In this document: positions 1 to 8,922 of the stretch, piece by piece
Layout: every line of letters begins with the position of its first letter
Position numbering within the stretch: position 1 is the first letter of the stretch
Translations under genes and position numbers: made by a program
Assembly (NCBI GenBank): GCA_964602415.1
Contig: CAZRQL010000014.1
Coordinates: 19,470-83,469, forward strand
DNA from: CAZRQL01 sp964602415
GTDB lineage: Bacteria; Bacteroidota; Bacteroidia; Cytophagales; Flammeovirgaceae
Direction of reading: 5' to 3'
Length of the DNA: 64,000 nt
The notes under the pieces: model-generated
Database searches by the model: none
What the model was told of the DNA's origin: nothing
What the model saw: only the letters and a program-made list of their open reading frames with translations

Positions 1-1
1 G

Positions 2-388
2 GCTTTGGATTTTATCGAAAAGCTGCCCGGTGGGTTTGACTACAACGTGATGGAGAGAGGAGCAACCCTTTCGGTAGGGCAACGCCAACTGATTTCTTTT
101 GTCAGGGCTTTGGTCTATGACCCGCAAATCATTATTTTGGACGAAGCCACTTCTTCGGTAGATCACGAAACTGAGGAGCTTATCCAACACGCAATAGAGA
201 ACCTGATGCGCGGAAGAACGGCCATCGTGATAGCCCACCGACTGGCCACCATACAAAAAGCCGACAAAATTATTGTACTCGATAAAGGCGAAGTAAAAGA
301 ACAAGGTACGCACGAAGAACTGCTCAAACTGGGTGGCTATTACGAAAAGCTCTACACCATACAGTACAGCCAAGCCATTTTAAAATGA
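2..388 (+). CDS. ABC exporter ATP-binding domain, C-terminal part (cut by window edge)
   Basis: This is the last 129 or so codons of an ABC transporter nucleotide-binding domain; the reading frame is open to the left edge, so the gene starts outside the window. Counting from the TTG at base 5, the signature motif LSVGQ is at residues 22-26, Walker B IIILDE at 42-47, the D-loop SSVD at 50-53 and the switch histidine in IAHR at 78. The ending (GEVKEQGTHEELL, then GGYYEKLY) is typical of MsbA-type half transporters that carry the membrane domain on the same chain, but that part is not visible, so the substrate (lipid A, peptide or drug) cannot be told. Its stop overlaps the end of the opposing amine oxidase gene by 9 bases. 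Confidence 0.9.
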   Translation, partial: ALDFIEKLPGGFDYNVMERGATLSVGQRQLISFVRALVYDPQIIILDEATSSVDHETEELIQHAIENLMRGRTAIVIAHRLATIQKADKIIVLDKGEVKEQGTHEELLKLGGYYEKLYTIQYSQAILK

Positions 389-1585
389 GCTTTGGGTGGA
401 CTCAATAATCAATTTGGCACAATATTCTGCGCTTTCCATTGCTCCGTGTACCGTTCCTTGATGCCCTTCAAAGTGGGTGTGTTCGCCGGCAAAATAGAGT
501 GTCCGGTTTATAGGTTGGGCAAGGTATTGGGCGAAAATGTGCCCGTTTTCCACCGGAAAACTATACGCCCCGCGCGTCCATTCGTTTGAACCCCAATCAA
601 ATAAATGGGCTTTTATAAAAAATTGGCTGGGACGTGTTGGTTCAAAAATCTCATCGAGTTCAGCCAATAGTTTTTCAATTGCGCCCTGTTTGCCGTAACC
701 CAAAACCTGCGCAGCATACCTGCCCACCAAATAGGCCATTATGGTAGTTTTTCTGTCAATAGCATACAAAGGACAGTGGCCACCGCCGTAGATTTCGGAT
801 AGGTCTTGTGGCCAAAAAGGCTGCTTGAACTCCAAGAAAACCTTGGCTCCTGCGTCAAAACCCAGTTGGGCTATGGCTTCAAGTTTGTCGTGAGGTAGGG
901 AAGGAGCAAACTCTATCGCTTTGGCTTTCAACACCCCAAGCGGAACACACACCGCCACTTTGGAGGCATTGTATATTTGTCCCTGCCGGGTAAGGACTTG
1001 GCAGTTGCCATCAGCCATTGTGATTTGGCTAACGGCGCAATCAAAGGACAAGCAATCGCTCAGTTCTTCGGTGAGGGGCTTTAGAATACTCTCATAATTG
1101 TCCTCAAGCACAAAGTTCGTGTCCCCACTGTGCCAAAGGGTTTGCATTTGGCTGACAGCCAGAGGTTTTAGTCGCGACAATGATGTCCCGTATATCGAAG
1201 CAAAACCTTCCAATATATTGCGGTATTTGAAAGGATGTTCGCCAAGATTCTTTATCTCATAGTTTTGCAGCAAATCATCAACTTTTTCAAAATCAGCCTG
1301 CAAAAGAGCCTGTTTGCGGGTAAGCAGTTTTCCGTCTATCCAAAAATAGGCATTGCCTGTTTCTTTTCGGTATTTAATTGCTTGATAATCTGCCATTTCT
1401 TTGAGCACAGAATGGCCTCCGTGTATGTATTGAGCACCCGCTTCAAATCCTTCTACGGTATGAATTCTTCCGCCAGCTCTGTGGCCGGCTTCTAAAATAC
1501 GGATTTTCAAACCGTTCTTTTTGAGGATATAACCCAAATACAATCCCGATACACCTGCACCAACTATCAGAGCATCAATATCCAT
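380..1585 (-). CDS. Flavin-containing amine oxidase (NAD(P)/FAD-dependent oxidoreductase)
   Basis: A 401-residue FAD enzyme of the monoamine oxidase family. The N-terminal Rossmann motif GAGVSG is at residues 9-14, followed at about 33-41 by the acidic strand end and the GGRIHT arginine motif. The C-terminal FAD motif TLYFAGEHT is near residues 363-371 and is followed by the usual GAMESAE helix. Length matches single-domain bacterial amine oxidases. Such enzymes oxidise primary or secondary amines, with oxygen as the usual acceptor; the substrate is not readable. No signal peptide is seen, so it is probably cytoplasmic. It is transcribed alone, toward the ABC gene, with a 180-base gap to the divergent glucosidase gene. 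Confidence 0.88.
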   Translation of the reverse strand: MDIDALIVGAGVSGLYLGYILKKNGLKIRILEAGHRAGGRIHTVEGFEAGAQYIHGGHSVLKEMADYQAIKYRKETGNAYFWIDGKLLTRKQALLQADFEKVDDLLQNYEIKNLGEHPFKYRNILEGFASIYGTSLSRLKPLAVSQMQTLWHSGDTNFVLEDNYESILKPLTEELSDCLSFDCAVSQITMADGNCQVLTRQGQIYNASKVAVCVPLGVLKAKAIEFAPSLPHDKLEAIAQLGFDAGAKVFLEFKQPFWPQDLSEIYGGGHCPLYAIDRKTTIMAYLVGRYAAQVLGYGKQGAIEKLLAELDEIFEPTRPSQFFIKAHLFDWGSNEWTRGAYSFPVENGHIFAQYLAQPINRTLYFAGEHTHFEGHQGTVHGAMESAEYCAKLIIESTQSSF

Positions 1586-1765
1586 GGCAATAAATTTTGT
1601 ACTAAATAGGCCAAAAAAATTGAATACGGAAGAAAACAGTGGAATTTATTTTTGTTACATAAGTTATATTATGTTAACTAAAAATTGAGGCTGTTGAGAT
1701 TTGGGATTTCATTCGTCTTACATATCAAAGAAAAACTTTTATTTTTCCGCGCAAACAAAGCAATT

Positions 1766-4387
1766 ATGCACCACAACCCCGAAGCAGAAAGGTTAAGACA
1801 CTCGCCTGACAACACCACATGGAAAAAATGGGGTCCCTACTTGGCCGAACGACAATGGGGTACAGTCCGAGAAGATTACAGCCTCGATGGCGATGCTTGG
1901 GCGTATTTTACTTATGAGATGTCAAGGTCTCGCGCCTACCGCTGGGGTGAAGATGGAATAGCAGGCATATCAGACACCAAAGCCACGCTTTGTTTTGCAG
2001 CGGCTTTTTGGAATGGCAAAGACCCCCATATCAAAGAGCGACTCTTTGGGCTGACCAACGCAGAAGGCAACCACGGCGAAGACGTAAAAGAAGAATATTT
2101 TTACCTTGATGGCACACCAACGCATAGTTATCTGCGCTACAAATACCGCTACCCTGCCTGTGCCTTCCCCTATGAAGAGCTGCGAAAAGCCAATCGGAAT
2201 GCCGGAAAAAAATCGCCCGAAATCGAATTGGGTGATATTTTGGACTGGGAAAAGGTGGGCTTTTTTGATATTGATATTGAATACGCAAAAAATGCACCTC
2301 AAGATATTGTCATCAAAATAACAGCGACCAACTGTTCAAAAGAGCCGCAAACTTTGCACATAATACCCCATTTGTGGTTTAGAAATACTTGGTCTTGGGG
2401 GTATTGGGATGACAAACCTTCGCTCAAAGCCCTCGCAGGCAACCGCATAGCTGCCAAACACGAGAGCTTGGGAGAGTTTGAACTGTTGTATCCTGCGGGC
2501 GGAGAAGTTATGTTTTGCGACAATGAGACCAATGCCTACAAACTATTTGGTTCTCAGAGCAAAACGCTGTTTCCAAAAGACGGCATCAATGACTACATCA
2601 TCACAGGAGACAATTCTACAATCAATTTTAAATTTTTTGGCACCAAATCAGCCCTTAGGTACATCTGGCCAATGAATCCGGGAGAAAAAAAAGAACTGTA
2701 TCTCAGGCTAAGCAACAAAAAACGCAATATTGGACTCAATCCCGAAGAGATATACAGCAATTTGTACGATTTCGACAAATTGAAAGGAATTGCCGACTTT
2801 GAAGAACTCATAAAACTAAGGCGACGAGAAGCGGGTATTTTCTACGAAAAACTGGTCTCCAAAAAATTAAATCCAACCAAGCAAAATATTATGAATCAAG
2901 CCTTTGCAGGCATGATTTGGAACAAACAATATTATTATCTCAACCTGAACCAGTGGCTCAAAGGTGACCCTGCCCAACCTCCGGCAGCCCCATCGCGCAA
3001 AAAGGGGCGCAACCACCAATGGCAGCACCTCTACAACTCCAACGTGCTATCAATGCCGGACAAATGGGAATACCCTTGGTATGCAGCTTGGGACACGGCT
3101 TTTCATTGTATCCCTTTGGCAAGGATTGATGCCCCATTTGCCAAGCGACAACTCATACTAATGCTCAGGGAGTACTACATGCACCCCAACGGGCAAATTC
3201 CCGCCTACGAATGGAATTTTTCGGATGTGAACCCCCCTGTGCACGCTTGGGCGGCTTGGAAGGTGTATCTCATTGAAAAACAAATGACAGGCAAAGCAGA
3301 CATAGACTTCTTGGCGACTGTTTTTCATAAATTGCTGATGAATTTTACTTGGTGGGTAAACCAAAGAGATGAGGGAGGCAACAATATCTTTGAGGGCGGT
3401 TTTTTGGGCTTGGACAACATAGGGGTATTTGACAGAAGCAAGCCCCTACCCTTCGGGGGCTACATAGAGCAAGCGGATGGCACGAGTTGGATGGCCATGT
3501 ATTGCCTCAATATGCTCAGGATTTCTTTGGAACTATCTCTTTTTAAGCCCTATTACCAAGAAATGTCGGCCAAATTTTTTGAACACTTTTTGGCCATAGC
3601 TGGCGCGCTAACCAATCTGGGGGGCGAAGGCACGCAGCTTTGGGATGAAGAAGACGGATTTTTTTATGACATCTTGCACATACAAGGTGGCAACAGCATG
3701 AGGCTCAAAGTCCGTTCCATTGTGGGTATCATTCCACTTTTTGCAGCAGAAGTATTGGACGAAAAACTGCTCTCTAAAACCCCCGATTTTACCCGTAGGT
3801 TGGGATGGATTTTGAAAAATAGACCCGATTTGGCTTCCCTGATTTCGAGGTGGACACAATTGGGTACGGGCGATACCCACTTGCTCGCTTTGGTTCGCCA
3901 ACACCGACTCAGGCATACTTTACAAAAAATGCTTGATGAAAATGAATTTCTTTCACCTTTTGGAATCCGTTCTTTTTCAAAATTTCACGAAAAAAATCCC
4001 TACACAATTACCATAAAAGGGCATAAATATTCGATAGGTTACGTACCGGGAGACTCTGACAGCTATATGTTTGGCGGCAATTCCAATTGGCGCGGCCCGA
4101 TTTGGATGCCCATCAATTACCTGATTATAGACTCTCTTAAAACCTACCACCGCTACTACGGAGATAGCTTTAAGGTAGAATTGCCGACAGGCTCAGGAAA
4201 TTTTGTAACCTTAGATAAAGTAGCCCAAGACCTTACACAAAGGCTTATAGCACTCATTGAGTCGCAAAAAAAGGATGAATACCTATTCCACGAGTTTTTT
4301 TGCGGAGATACAGGGAAAGGACACGGAGCGAGCCATCAAACAGGTTGGACGGGGCTGGTGGCCGATTTGATTGGGTGGGCAGAATAA
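1766..4387 (+). CDS. GH63-like glycoside hydrolase (mannosyl-oligosaccharide glucosidase family)
   Basis: An 873-residue protein from the ATG at 1766; an in-frame TTG at 1685 would add 27 residues of poor quality. The first 380 or so residues look like a beta-sandwich domain. The rest matches the (alpha/alpha)6 barrel of GH63 and its MGH1-like relatives: WYAAWDTAFH near residue 438, PAYEWNFSDVNPPVHAWA near 480, the GGFLGLDNIG loop near 540, NSNWRGPIWMPINY near 772 and GASHQTGWTGLVA near 854. Acidic residues in the WDT and NFSD segments are candidates for the catalytic pair. Family members release glucose or mannose-type sugars from alpha-linked oligosaccharides. There is no signal peptide, suggesting cytoplasmic action on an imported or storage sugar. 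It stands alone between two minus-strand units. Confidence 0.85.
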   Translation: MHHNPEAERLRHSPDNTTWKKWGPYLAERQWGTVREDYSLDGDAWAYFTYEMSRSRAYRWGEDGIAGISDTKATLCFAAAFWNGKDPHIKERLFGLTNAEGNHGEDVKEEYFYLDGTPTHSYLRYKYRYPACAFPYEELRKANRNAGKKSPEIELGDILDWEKVGFFDIDIEYAKNAPQDIVIKITATNCSKEPQTLHIIPHLWFRNTWSWGYWDDKPSLKALAGNRIAAKHESLGEFELLYPAGGEVMFCDNETNAYKLFGSQSKTLFPKDGINDYIITGDNSTINFKFFGTKSALRYIWPMNPGEKKELYLRLSNKKRNIGLNPEEIYSNLYDFDKLKGIADFEELIKLRRREAGIFYEKLVSKKLNPTKQNIMNQAFAGMIWNKQYYYLNLNQWLKGDPAQPPAAPSRKKGRNHQWQHLYNSNVLSMPDKWEYPWYAAWDTAFHCIPLARIDAPFAKRQLILMLREYYMHPNGQIPAYEWNFSDVNPPVHAWAAWKVYLIEKQMTGKADIDFLATVFHKLLMNFTWWVNQRDEGGNNIFEGGFLGLDNIGVFDRSKPLPFGGYIEQADGTSWMAMYCLNMLRISLELSLFKPYYQEMSAKFFEHFLAIAGALTNLGGEGTQLWDEEDGFFYDILHIQGGNSMRLKVRSIVGIIPLFAAEVLDEKLLSKTPDFTRRLGWILKNRPDLASLISRWTQLGTGDTHLLALVRQHRLRHTLQKMLDENEFLSPFGIRSFSKFHEKNPYTITIKGHKYSIGYVPGDSDSYMFGGNSNWRGPIWMPINYLIIDSLKTYHRYYGDSFKVELPTGSGNFVTLDKVAQDLTQRLIALIESQKKDEYLFHEFFCGDTGKGHGASHQTGWTGLVADLIGWAE

Positions 4388-4389
4388 TA

Positions 4390-4761
4390 TCAAGGCTCGA
4401 TTTCTTCCAAAAGTTCGTTATTTTCTCTAAACCCAAGTTTTTCGGCTTTTTCAGCTATATGGATGTATTTGGTCAATTGAATGTATTCGTATTTGGCCGT
4501 GATGTAATCCACCCTAAGATTTTCCAATTCAGTTTCCATAGCAGAGATTTTCCTGATGAGCCGCTCTGAATAATAGCTGTTGGCGATATAAGCAATCCCC
4601 AAAAAAGTCAAAAAAATCAAATGAGGCACGTATTTCATTGCCACTTCATCGCTAAGGTTTATCTTAAGAAAGAAACTTTTAGTTTTCTCTTCAAATGGAA
4701 ATTTGAAAGAGAAAAAAGATTTTTTGTTTTCTTCTTTTTTGTCGGTTTTGATATAGTTCAC
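4390..4761 (-). CDS. ftsL: FtsL-like cell division protein (Bacteroidota FtsL_2 type)
   Basis: A 123-residue single-pass protein: a basic cytoplasmic head (residues 1-43), one membrane segment (about 44-60) and a periplasmic coiled coil (about 61-105) containing SERLIRKISAMETELENL. This layout and the RVDY-TAKYEY pattern fit the Bacteroidota FtsL family, which in other members of the phylum sits between rsmH and ftsI in the division cluster. Here it is far from any such gene and instead follows pspA: its GTG start shares one base with the pspA TAG stop (TAGTG). The start is supported by this coupling and by the usual basic head; an internal ATG at about residue 42 would remove most of the head. 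Its role would be as a septum protein that recruits FtsW/FtsI. Confidence 0.7.
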   Translation of the reverse strand: MNYIKTDKKEENKKSFFSFKFPFEEKTKSFFLKINLSDEVAMKYVPHLIFLTFLGIAYIANSYYSERLIRKISAMETELENLRVDYITAKYEYIQLTKYIHIAEKAEKLGFRENNELLEEIEP

Positions 4762-5570
4762 TAATCTCCTTTTAGCTTTTGTTTCAATTTATCCAACTCA
4801 GAAGGCTCTTCTTGTGGTGCAGCATTGAGCTGAGAAGATGGCTCAGATGGCTTTTGTTCGCCACTTTCCAACTGTTTGCCTGACATTTTGGCTTTGAGTT
4901 TGGAAAGTGCCTCTGAACCTCCGCTGCTTCCCAAAGCCTTGTTGATTTCGTCATCAACACTGGTATTTGCATCGGCCATATCGCTGTAAGCGGCAGCAAG
5001 AGCCTCTTGGCTTTGCACTTTTTCTTTCATTTTTTCGAGCCTTGCCACTATGCTATTGTTATCTACTTGGGCAAGTTGTTTGTTGATTTTGGCAGAAGTG
5101 GCCGATACTTTGGCTTGGGCTTTGAGGGTTTTGAGCTCATTTTCCCACTTACCGACTTCAGTTTTAAGGATATTGACCTTTTTTTCCATTTCTGCAACCA
5201 TTTTACTGTATTGCTCATCGTGCTGTTGGGCTACTTTGATGCGGGCTTCAAATTCTTCTTTTTTGGCCAGTGCCTGAGAGGCGAGTCTGTCGGCTTCGTC
5301 CTCAGCGATTTCGCCGGCTTGTGCTTTTTGCAAGAGCAGCACAGCCTTTTCTTCATAAGAGGCGGCGGTTCGTTTATTTTCTTCGAGTTGCTTTTTATTG
5401 TTGATATACAGGGCTTTGACCTCCGCAAGCCCTTGCAGTGATTTGGATAAGTCGTCTTTAAGTTCCCTGACGGCTTGCTCGCTCATTTTTACAGGGTCTT
5501 CCATTTTGTCGAGTGCTGAATGAACCTCTGCCCTTGCTATACCAAAAAGTCTTCTCAACCAACCGAACAT
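4761..5570 (-). CDS. pspA: PspA/IM30 family membrane-maintenance protein
   Basis: A 269-residue, almost wholly alpha-helical protein. It opens with the amphipathic MFGWLRRLFGIARAEVHSAL helix that binds membranes and continues with the long coiled coil typical of PspA/Vipp1 (KMEDPVKMSEQAVRELKDDL onward, to about residue 215). The last 50 residues are low-complexity, rich in Ser, Pro, Glu and Lys, and end in LDKLKQKLKGD, a short second helix as in Vipp1-like proteins. The family forms ESCRT-III-like rods and rings on damaged inner membrane. The gene is the first of a two-gene unit with ftsL. A TATATTTG box lies 26 bases before the ATG; no convincing -33 box is seen. Confidence 0.9.
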   Translation of the reverse strand: MFGWLRRLFGIARAEVHSALDKMEDPVKMSEQAVRELKDDLSKSLQGLAEVKALYINNKKQLEENKRTAASYEEKAVLLLQKAQAGEIAEDEADRLASQALAKKEEFEARIKVAQQHDEQYSKMVAEMEKKVNILKTEVGKWENELKTLKAQAKVSATSAKINKQLAQVDNNSIVARLEKMKEKVQSQEALAAAYSDMADANTSVDDEINKALGSSGGSEALSKLKAKMSGKQLESGEQKPSEPSSQLNAAPQEEPSELDKLKQKLKGD

Positions 5571-5595
5571 AGTTTTTGAATTAGTATTTTGAGTT

Positions 5596-5603
5596 CAAAT
5601 ATA
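5596..5603 (-). promoter_or_regulatory. Putative -7 box for pspA-ftsL
   Basis: On the minus strand the sequence is TATATTTG, an exact match to the Bacteroidota -7 consensus TAnnTTTG. It lies 26 bases before the pspA start. I see no TTTG at the expected 18-22 base spacing, so this is a half-match. Confidence 0.4.
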
Positions 5604-5654
5604 GAGAAAAAAATTTGGCTAAAAATAAAGAATCAAAATGTAAACAACTCGATA

Positions 5655-5684
5655 GTTGAATTTTAGTTATTTTTCTTATACTTG
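5655..5684 (+). promoter_or_regulatory. Putative promoter of the aldolase gene
   Basis: GTTG at 5655-5658 and TATACTTG at 5677-5684, with an 18-base spacer. This matches the Bacteroidota consensus with one mismatch in the -7 box (C for T). The ATG follows at 5704. Confidence 0.4.
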
Positions 5685-5703
5685 CAAGATAAACCCAACA
5701 CAA

Positions 5704-6762
5704 ATGTTACTGGAAAAAATCACGTCTATTGTGGGAGAGAGGGCAGAATACCTGCTTGGCCACCAATGTAGTACCATCTCCAAAGACCAAATCCGCAACC
5801 CACACGGGTCTTATGTGGACGATAGTTTTGTACACTCCAACCGCTCTGTGCAAGTTCTCAACAGTCTGGCGCGCTTGATGAACAGCGGCAGACTTGGAGG
5901 CTCAGGCTACATCTCCATTTTGCCTGTTGATCAAGGTATTGAACACAGTGCAGGTTCAGCCTTTGCCCCCAATCCCATTTATTTTGACCCAGAAAATATC
6001 ATCCGCTTGGCGATAGAGTCGGGCTGCAACGCAGTGGCATCCACCTTTGGAACACTGGCCATTCATGCCCGCAAATACGCACATAAAATACCTTTCATCG
6101 TCAAAATCAACCACAACGAGCTTCTCACCTACCCCAACAAATACGACCAAGTGCTGTTTGGCTCTGTCAAAGAAGCATGGAACTTGGGGGCTTGTGCCAT
6201 CGGTGCGACCATTTATTTTGGCTCTGAAGAATCCTCACGCCAGATACAAGAGATTAGTGCGGCCTTTGAAGAAGCCCACGAGTACGGAATGGCCACAATT
6301 TTGTGGTGTTACTTGAGAAACAGTGGTTTCAAAAAAGACGGTGTTGATTACCACACTTCGACAGATACTTCGAGCCAAGCCACGCACTTGGGGGTAACTT
6401 TTCAAGCCGACCTTATCAAACAAAAACTGCCTACCAACAACGGGGCATTTAAAGCACTCAACTTTGGCAAAAGCCACCCTGCCATGTACGACAAACTCAG
6501 CAGCGACCACCCCATAGATATGACGCGCTACATGGTGGCCAACTGCTACATGGGCAAAATCGGGCTTATCAACTCAGGTGGAGAGTCTAAGGGCGCATCA
6601 GACTTGGCCGAAGCCGTCGAAACAGCCATCATCAACAAACGCGCCGGCGGGCTGGGGTTGATATTGGGTCGCAAAGCCTTCCAACGTCCTTTTGCCGAAG
6701 GCGTAGAGTTGCTCAATGCCGTGCAAGATGTGTACCTCACCCCTGAAATTGACTTGGCTTAA
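5704..6762 (+). CDS. fbaB: Class I fructose-bisphosphate aldolase (FbaB/DhnA type)
   Basis: A 352-residue glycolytic and gluconeogenic enzyme that splits fructose 1,6-bisphosphate into two triose phosphates through a lysine Schiff base. Family marks are ILPVDQGIEHSAGSAFAPN near residue 80, the strand FIVKINHNELLTYP near 134 and the phosphate-binding GGESKGASDLAEA and GGLGLILGRKAFQRP segments near 300 and 320. The start at 5704 is preferred to a weaker in-frame codon at 5656 because MLLEKI is the usual N-terminus and a promoter-like box lies between the two. It is a single-gene unit ended by a hairpin shared with mpl. Confidence 0.92.
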   Translation: MLLEKITSIVGERAEYLLGHQCSTISKDQIRNPHGSYVDDSFVHSNRSVQVLNSLARLMNSGRLGGSGYISILPVDQGIEHSAGSAFAPNPIYFDPENIIRLAIESGCNAVASTFGTLAIHARKYAHKIPFIVKINHNELLTYPNKYDQVLFGSVKEAWNLGACAIGATIYFGSEESSRQIQEISAAFEEAHEYGMATILWCYLRNSGFKKDGVDYHTSTDTSSQATHLGVTFQADLIKQKLPTNNGAFKALNFGKSHPAMYDKLSSDHPIDMTRYMVANCYMGKIGLINSGGESKGASDLAEAVETAIINKRAGGLGLILGRKAFQRPFAEGVELLNAVQDVYLTPEIDLA

Positions 6763-6769
6763 ATACAAC

Positions 6770-6817
6770 AAAACTGCCTGAAAAGAAACCAAAACGGTAG
6801 CTTTTCATGGCAGTTTT
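6770..6817. terminator. Bidirectional terminator between fbaB and mpl
   Basis: The left arm runs AAAACTGCC then TGAAAAG (6770-6785); the right arm is CTTTTCA, an extra T, then GGCAGTTTT (6801-6817). The stem is 16 pairs with one bulged base and a 15-base loop, with A and T runs at the ends, so it can work for both converging genes. Confidence 0.75.
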
Positions 6818-8186
6818 ATTGATTCAATATCTTTTTAACCAAGCCTACAATATCCAAGCCTCCAAAATTGCCCGAGGACATCAGTAACAGATTGGTTTGT
6901 TGCCAAACTTGGTTCAATAGTAGTTTTTCAAGCTCTGATGCTTCAGTAATGACTTTAAGGCGCGGTTGCTGAAAAGCGGTTTGGATTTCTTCAACGCTGA
7001 TTGGCTGGAGTTTTTTGCTTTCTACTATTCTGGGATCAAAATAGACATAAGCCAAGTCGGCATCCCTGAGTTTACCTTTATATTGAGGAAGAAATATTTT
7101 GTTCAGACTGCTGAATGTATGCAGTTCGTAGCATGCAATCAGTTTTTGTTTGGGGTATTGCTCTTTGACGGCTTTGACAGTGGCTTCGAGTTTTGAAGGA
7201 GCATGTGCAAAGTCCCTAAAAATGCGAACTTGATTGCTTTCGCCAATGAGTTCCAAACGGTTGGGTGCGCCCTTGAAATTTGAAATCGCCTGGATGAAAT
7301 CTTCTTCTGTGATGCGTATTTTTTTGCATACCTCCATAGCGGCGGCCATATTACTCAAATTGTGACGGCCAAATACGCGCATAGGTATTTTAAGTTTGGC
7401 CTCATTGATGAGGTAAAGCACCCCATTCTCTACTTTGTGCTTGGGAAAACTGTACGAGGTGAGTGTAGCGTCAGGGTGTAAATTCCATTTTTTGATGGAT
7501 TTGGCCAAAATTTCATCTTCGCCATTGTAAATCAAATGGCCGGCTTTTGGGGTGGCTTCAGCAAAAAGTCTAAAAGCATTTAGGTACTGTTCAAAGGTGG
7601 GGTAGATATTGAAATGATCCCAAGCGACTCCGCTAATAACCCCAATATGGTGCTGATAATGAAGGAATTTGGGAGAGGCATCCAAAGGCGAAGTCCCATA
7701 TTCATCGCCCTCTATGAGTGCAACAGGGGCTTTTGGGGTAAGTTTGACGGAGGTCTCGTAGTTTTCCAAATTAGCCCCCAGCAAAAAATCGTATTCTATG
7801 CCCAATTTGTTGAAAACATGCGCTATCATGGCGGTAATAGTTGTTTTGCCATGACTGCCTGCCACCACAATACGCTGGCGGTCTTGCTGAAACTCTTTAA
7901 AAAATTCGGGAAATGACAAAACTTTTATCCCCAATTCTTTGCATCTTAACAGCTCGGGATTGTCGGCTTTGGCGTGCATACCAGCAATCACATAGTCCAA
8001 ATCTGGAGTTATGCTGTCGGGATTCCAGCCCTGAGTTGAGGGCAAAAGATTGTATTTGGCTAATTTTGAGAGAGATGGTTCGTATATCTTGTCGTCAGAA
8101 CCACTGACTTGGTGTCCGATTTTGTGCAGTTCGATGGCCAAACTGTGCATTACGCTACCACCCACAGCAATAAAATGTACTTTCAT
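6816..8186 (-). CDS. mpl: UDP-N-acetylmuramate:L-Ala-gamma-D-Glu-meso-DAP ligase
   Basis: A 456-residue Mur ligase of the Mpl type, which joins recycled murein tripeptide to UDP-MurNAc in peptidoglycan recycling. The start MKVHFIAVGG is the normal Mpl N-terminus with the Rossmann-like domain; an earlier in-frame codon would add 12 unrelated residues. The ATP loop GSHGKTT is at residues 110-116, the Mur central motif ALIEGDEYGTSP near 165, HNLSNMAAAMEV near 275 and the DFAHAPSKLEAT substrate motif near 320. The gene lies 71 bases after lptC on the same strand, so the two probably share a transcript devoted to the envelope. Confidence 0.92.
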   Translation of the reverse strand: MKVHFIAVGGSVMHSLAIELHKIGHQVSGSDDKIYEPSLSKLAKYNLLPSTQGWNPDSITPDLDYVIAGMHAKADNPELLRCKELGIKVLSFPEFFKEFQQDRQRIVVAGSHGKTTITAMIAHVFNKLGIEYDFLLGANLENYETSVKLTPKAPVALIEGDEYGTSPLDASPKFLHYQHHIGVISGVAWDHFNIYPTFEQYLNAFRLFAEATPKAGHLIYNGEDEILAKSIKKWNLHPDATLTSYSFPKHKVENGVLYLINEAKLKIPMRVFGRHNLSNMAAAMEVCKKIRITEEDFIQAISNFKGAPNRLELIGESNQVRIFRDFAHAPSKLEATVKAVKEQYPKQKLIACYELHTFSSLNKIFLPQYKGKLRDADLAYVYFDPRIVESKKLQPISVEEIQTAFQQPRLKVITEASELEKLLLNQVWQQTNLLLMSSGNFGGLDIVGLVKKILNQ

Positions 8187-8257
8187 GCAGGCAATTATAT
8201 CAACATTGAACTCATCTGCCAAACTGTTTTGTCAAGAATATGCCCCAACGAGCCATA

Positions 8258-8788
8258 TTACTCTCCGGCTGGCTTTTTGACAGAAAAAATACCGGTCGGC
8301 TGGAGGATTTTGTATTCACTAAAATCTTGTTTGGCATAAAGACCCACTCCATGCAATACCTCCAAAGGGGTAGTAACTTTAATAATCGTATCGCTGTAAA
8401 TTTTTGCATTGGCCTCGTTGTAATTGAGTACCGGAGTCTCAAGTTTTTGTTGATGAACCACATTTTCTACCACCACCCCACCCTTGGCTGTGTAGATGAG
8501 TTGTTGTGCATTGTGGTAGGCTTGCTGGGCTACTATGGTCGTGGTTAGCTCACCCTGTTCATTGAACATATAAATATAAATTGAGTCAGGGTAAGAAGAA
8601 TCGCCGTTGGGGTACAACTCCCGCGTAGGGGCGCGAAGTTTGATTTTGATGGTCGCGGATTGGCTGTAAGTAAGTGATACATTTCGACTTACGGCTGTCG
8701 GCCCTTGGTAAGCATCTTGGGTTTGTTCAAAGGTTGGATTGGCCTTGCAAGCCAACAAAAAACAAAAAACCGGGAAAAAGATTTTCAT
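8258..8788 (-). CDS. lptC: LptC-type LPS export lipoprotein
   Basis: A 176-residue protein with a short lipoprotein signal (FLLAC, acylated Cys14). The rest is a beta-rich LptC/OstA-like fold: PTAVSRNVSLTYSQSATIKIKL, then the membrane-bridge strands SIYIYMFNEQGELTTTIVAQQA and a YNEANAKIYSDTIIKVTTP repeat. LptC links the LptB2FG transporter to the periplasmic LptA bridge that carries lipopolysaccharide outward. In Bacteroidota it is commonly a lipoprotein and not a single-pass membrane protein, as here. It leads a likely two-gene unit with mpl. The promoter -7 box TATATTTG ends only 5 bases before the ATG. Confidence 0.75.
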   Translation of the reverse strand: MKIFFPVFCFLLACKANPTFEQTQDAYQGPTAVSRNVSLTYSQSATIKIKLRAPTRELYPNGDSSYPDSIYIYMFNEQGELTTTIVAQQAYHNAQQLIYTAKGGVVVENVVHQQKLETPVLNYNEANAKIYSDTIIKVTTPLEVLHGVGLYAKQDFSEYKILQPTGIFSVKKPAGE

Positions 8789-8792
8789 ACCG

Positions 8793-8800
8793 CAAATATA
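8793..8800 (-). promoter_or_regulatory. -7 box immediately before lptC
   Basis: The minus strand reads TATATTTG then GCGGT and the ATG of lptC. The consensus TAnnTTTG is exact but so near the start codon that transcription would begin at or within a few bases of the ATG. No clear -33 box. Confidence 0.4.
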
Positions 8801-8922
8801 CTCTTGCTACTGCGGATTTGTGGCTTGATATAATAGTGCTATTTTTTGATAGAAAAGTGATATAATGACAAATGATAAAATCGGACTATTGATGAAAAAA
8901 ACAATCACTTTAAAACGCTATT

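Noticed and set aside
5007..5441. A 144-codon open frame on the plus strand
   Set aside because: It lies wholly antisense to pspA and its translation is rich in Phe, Leu and Cys with no family features; it reflects the regular codon use of a coiled-coil gene.
8801..8922. Possible sigma-54 promoter before the porin gene
   Set aside because: TGGCTTG is present but the downstream GC element at the needed spacing is absent.
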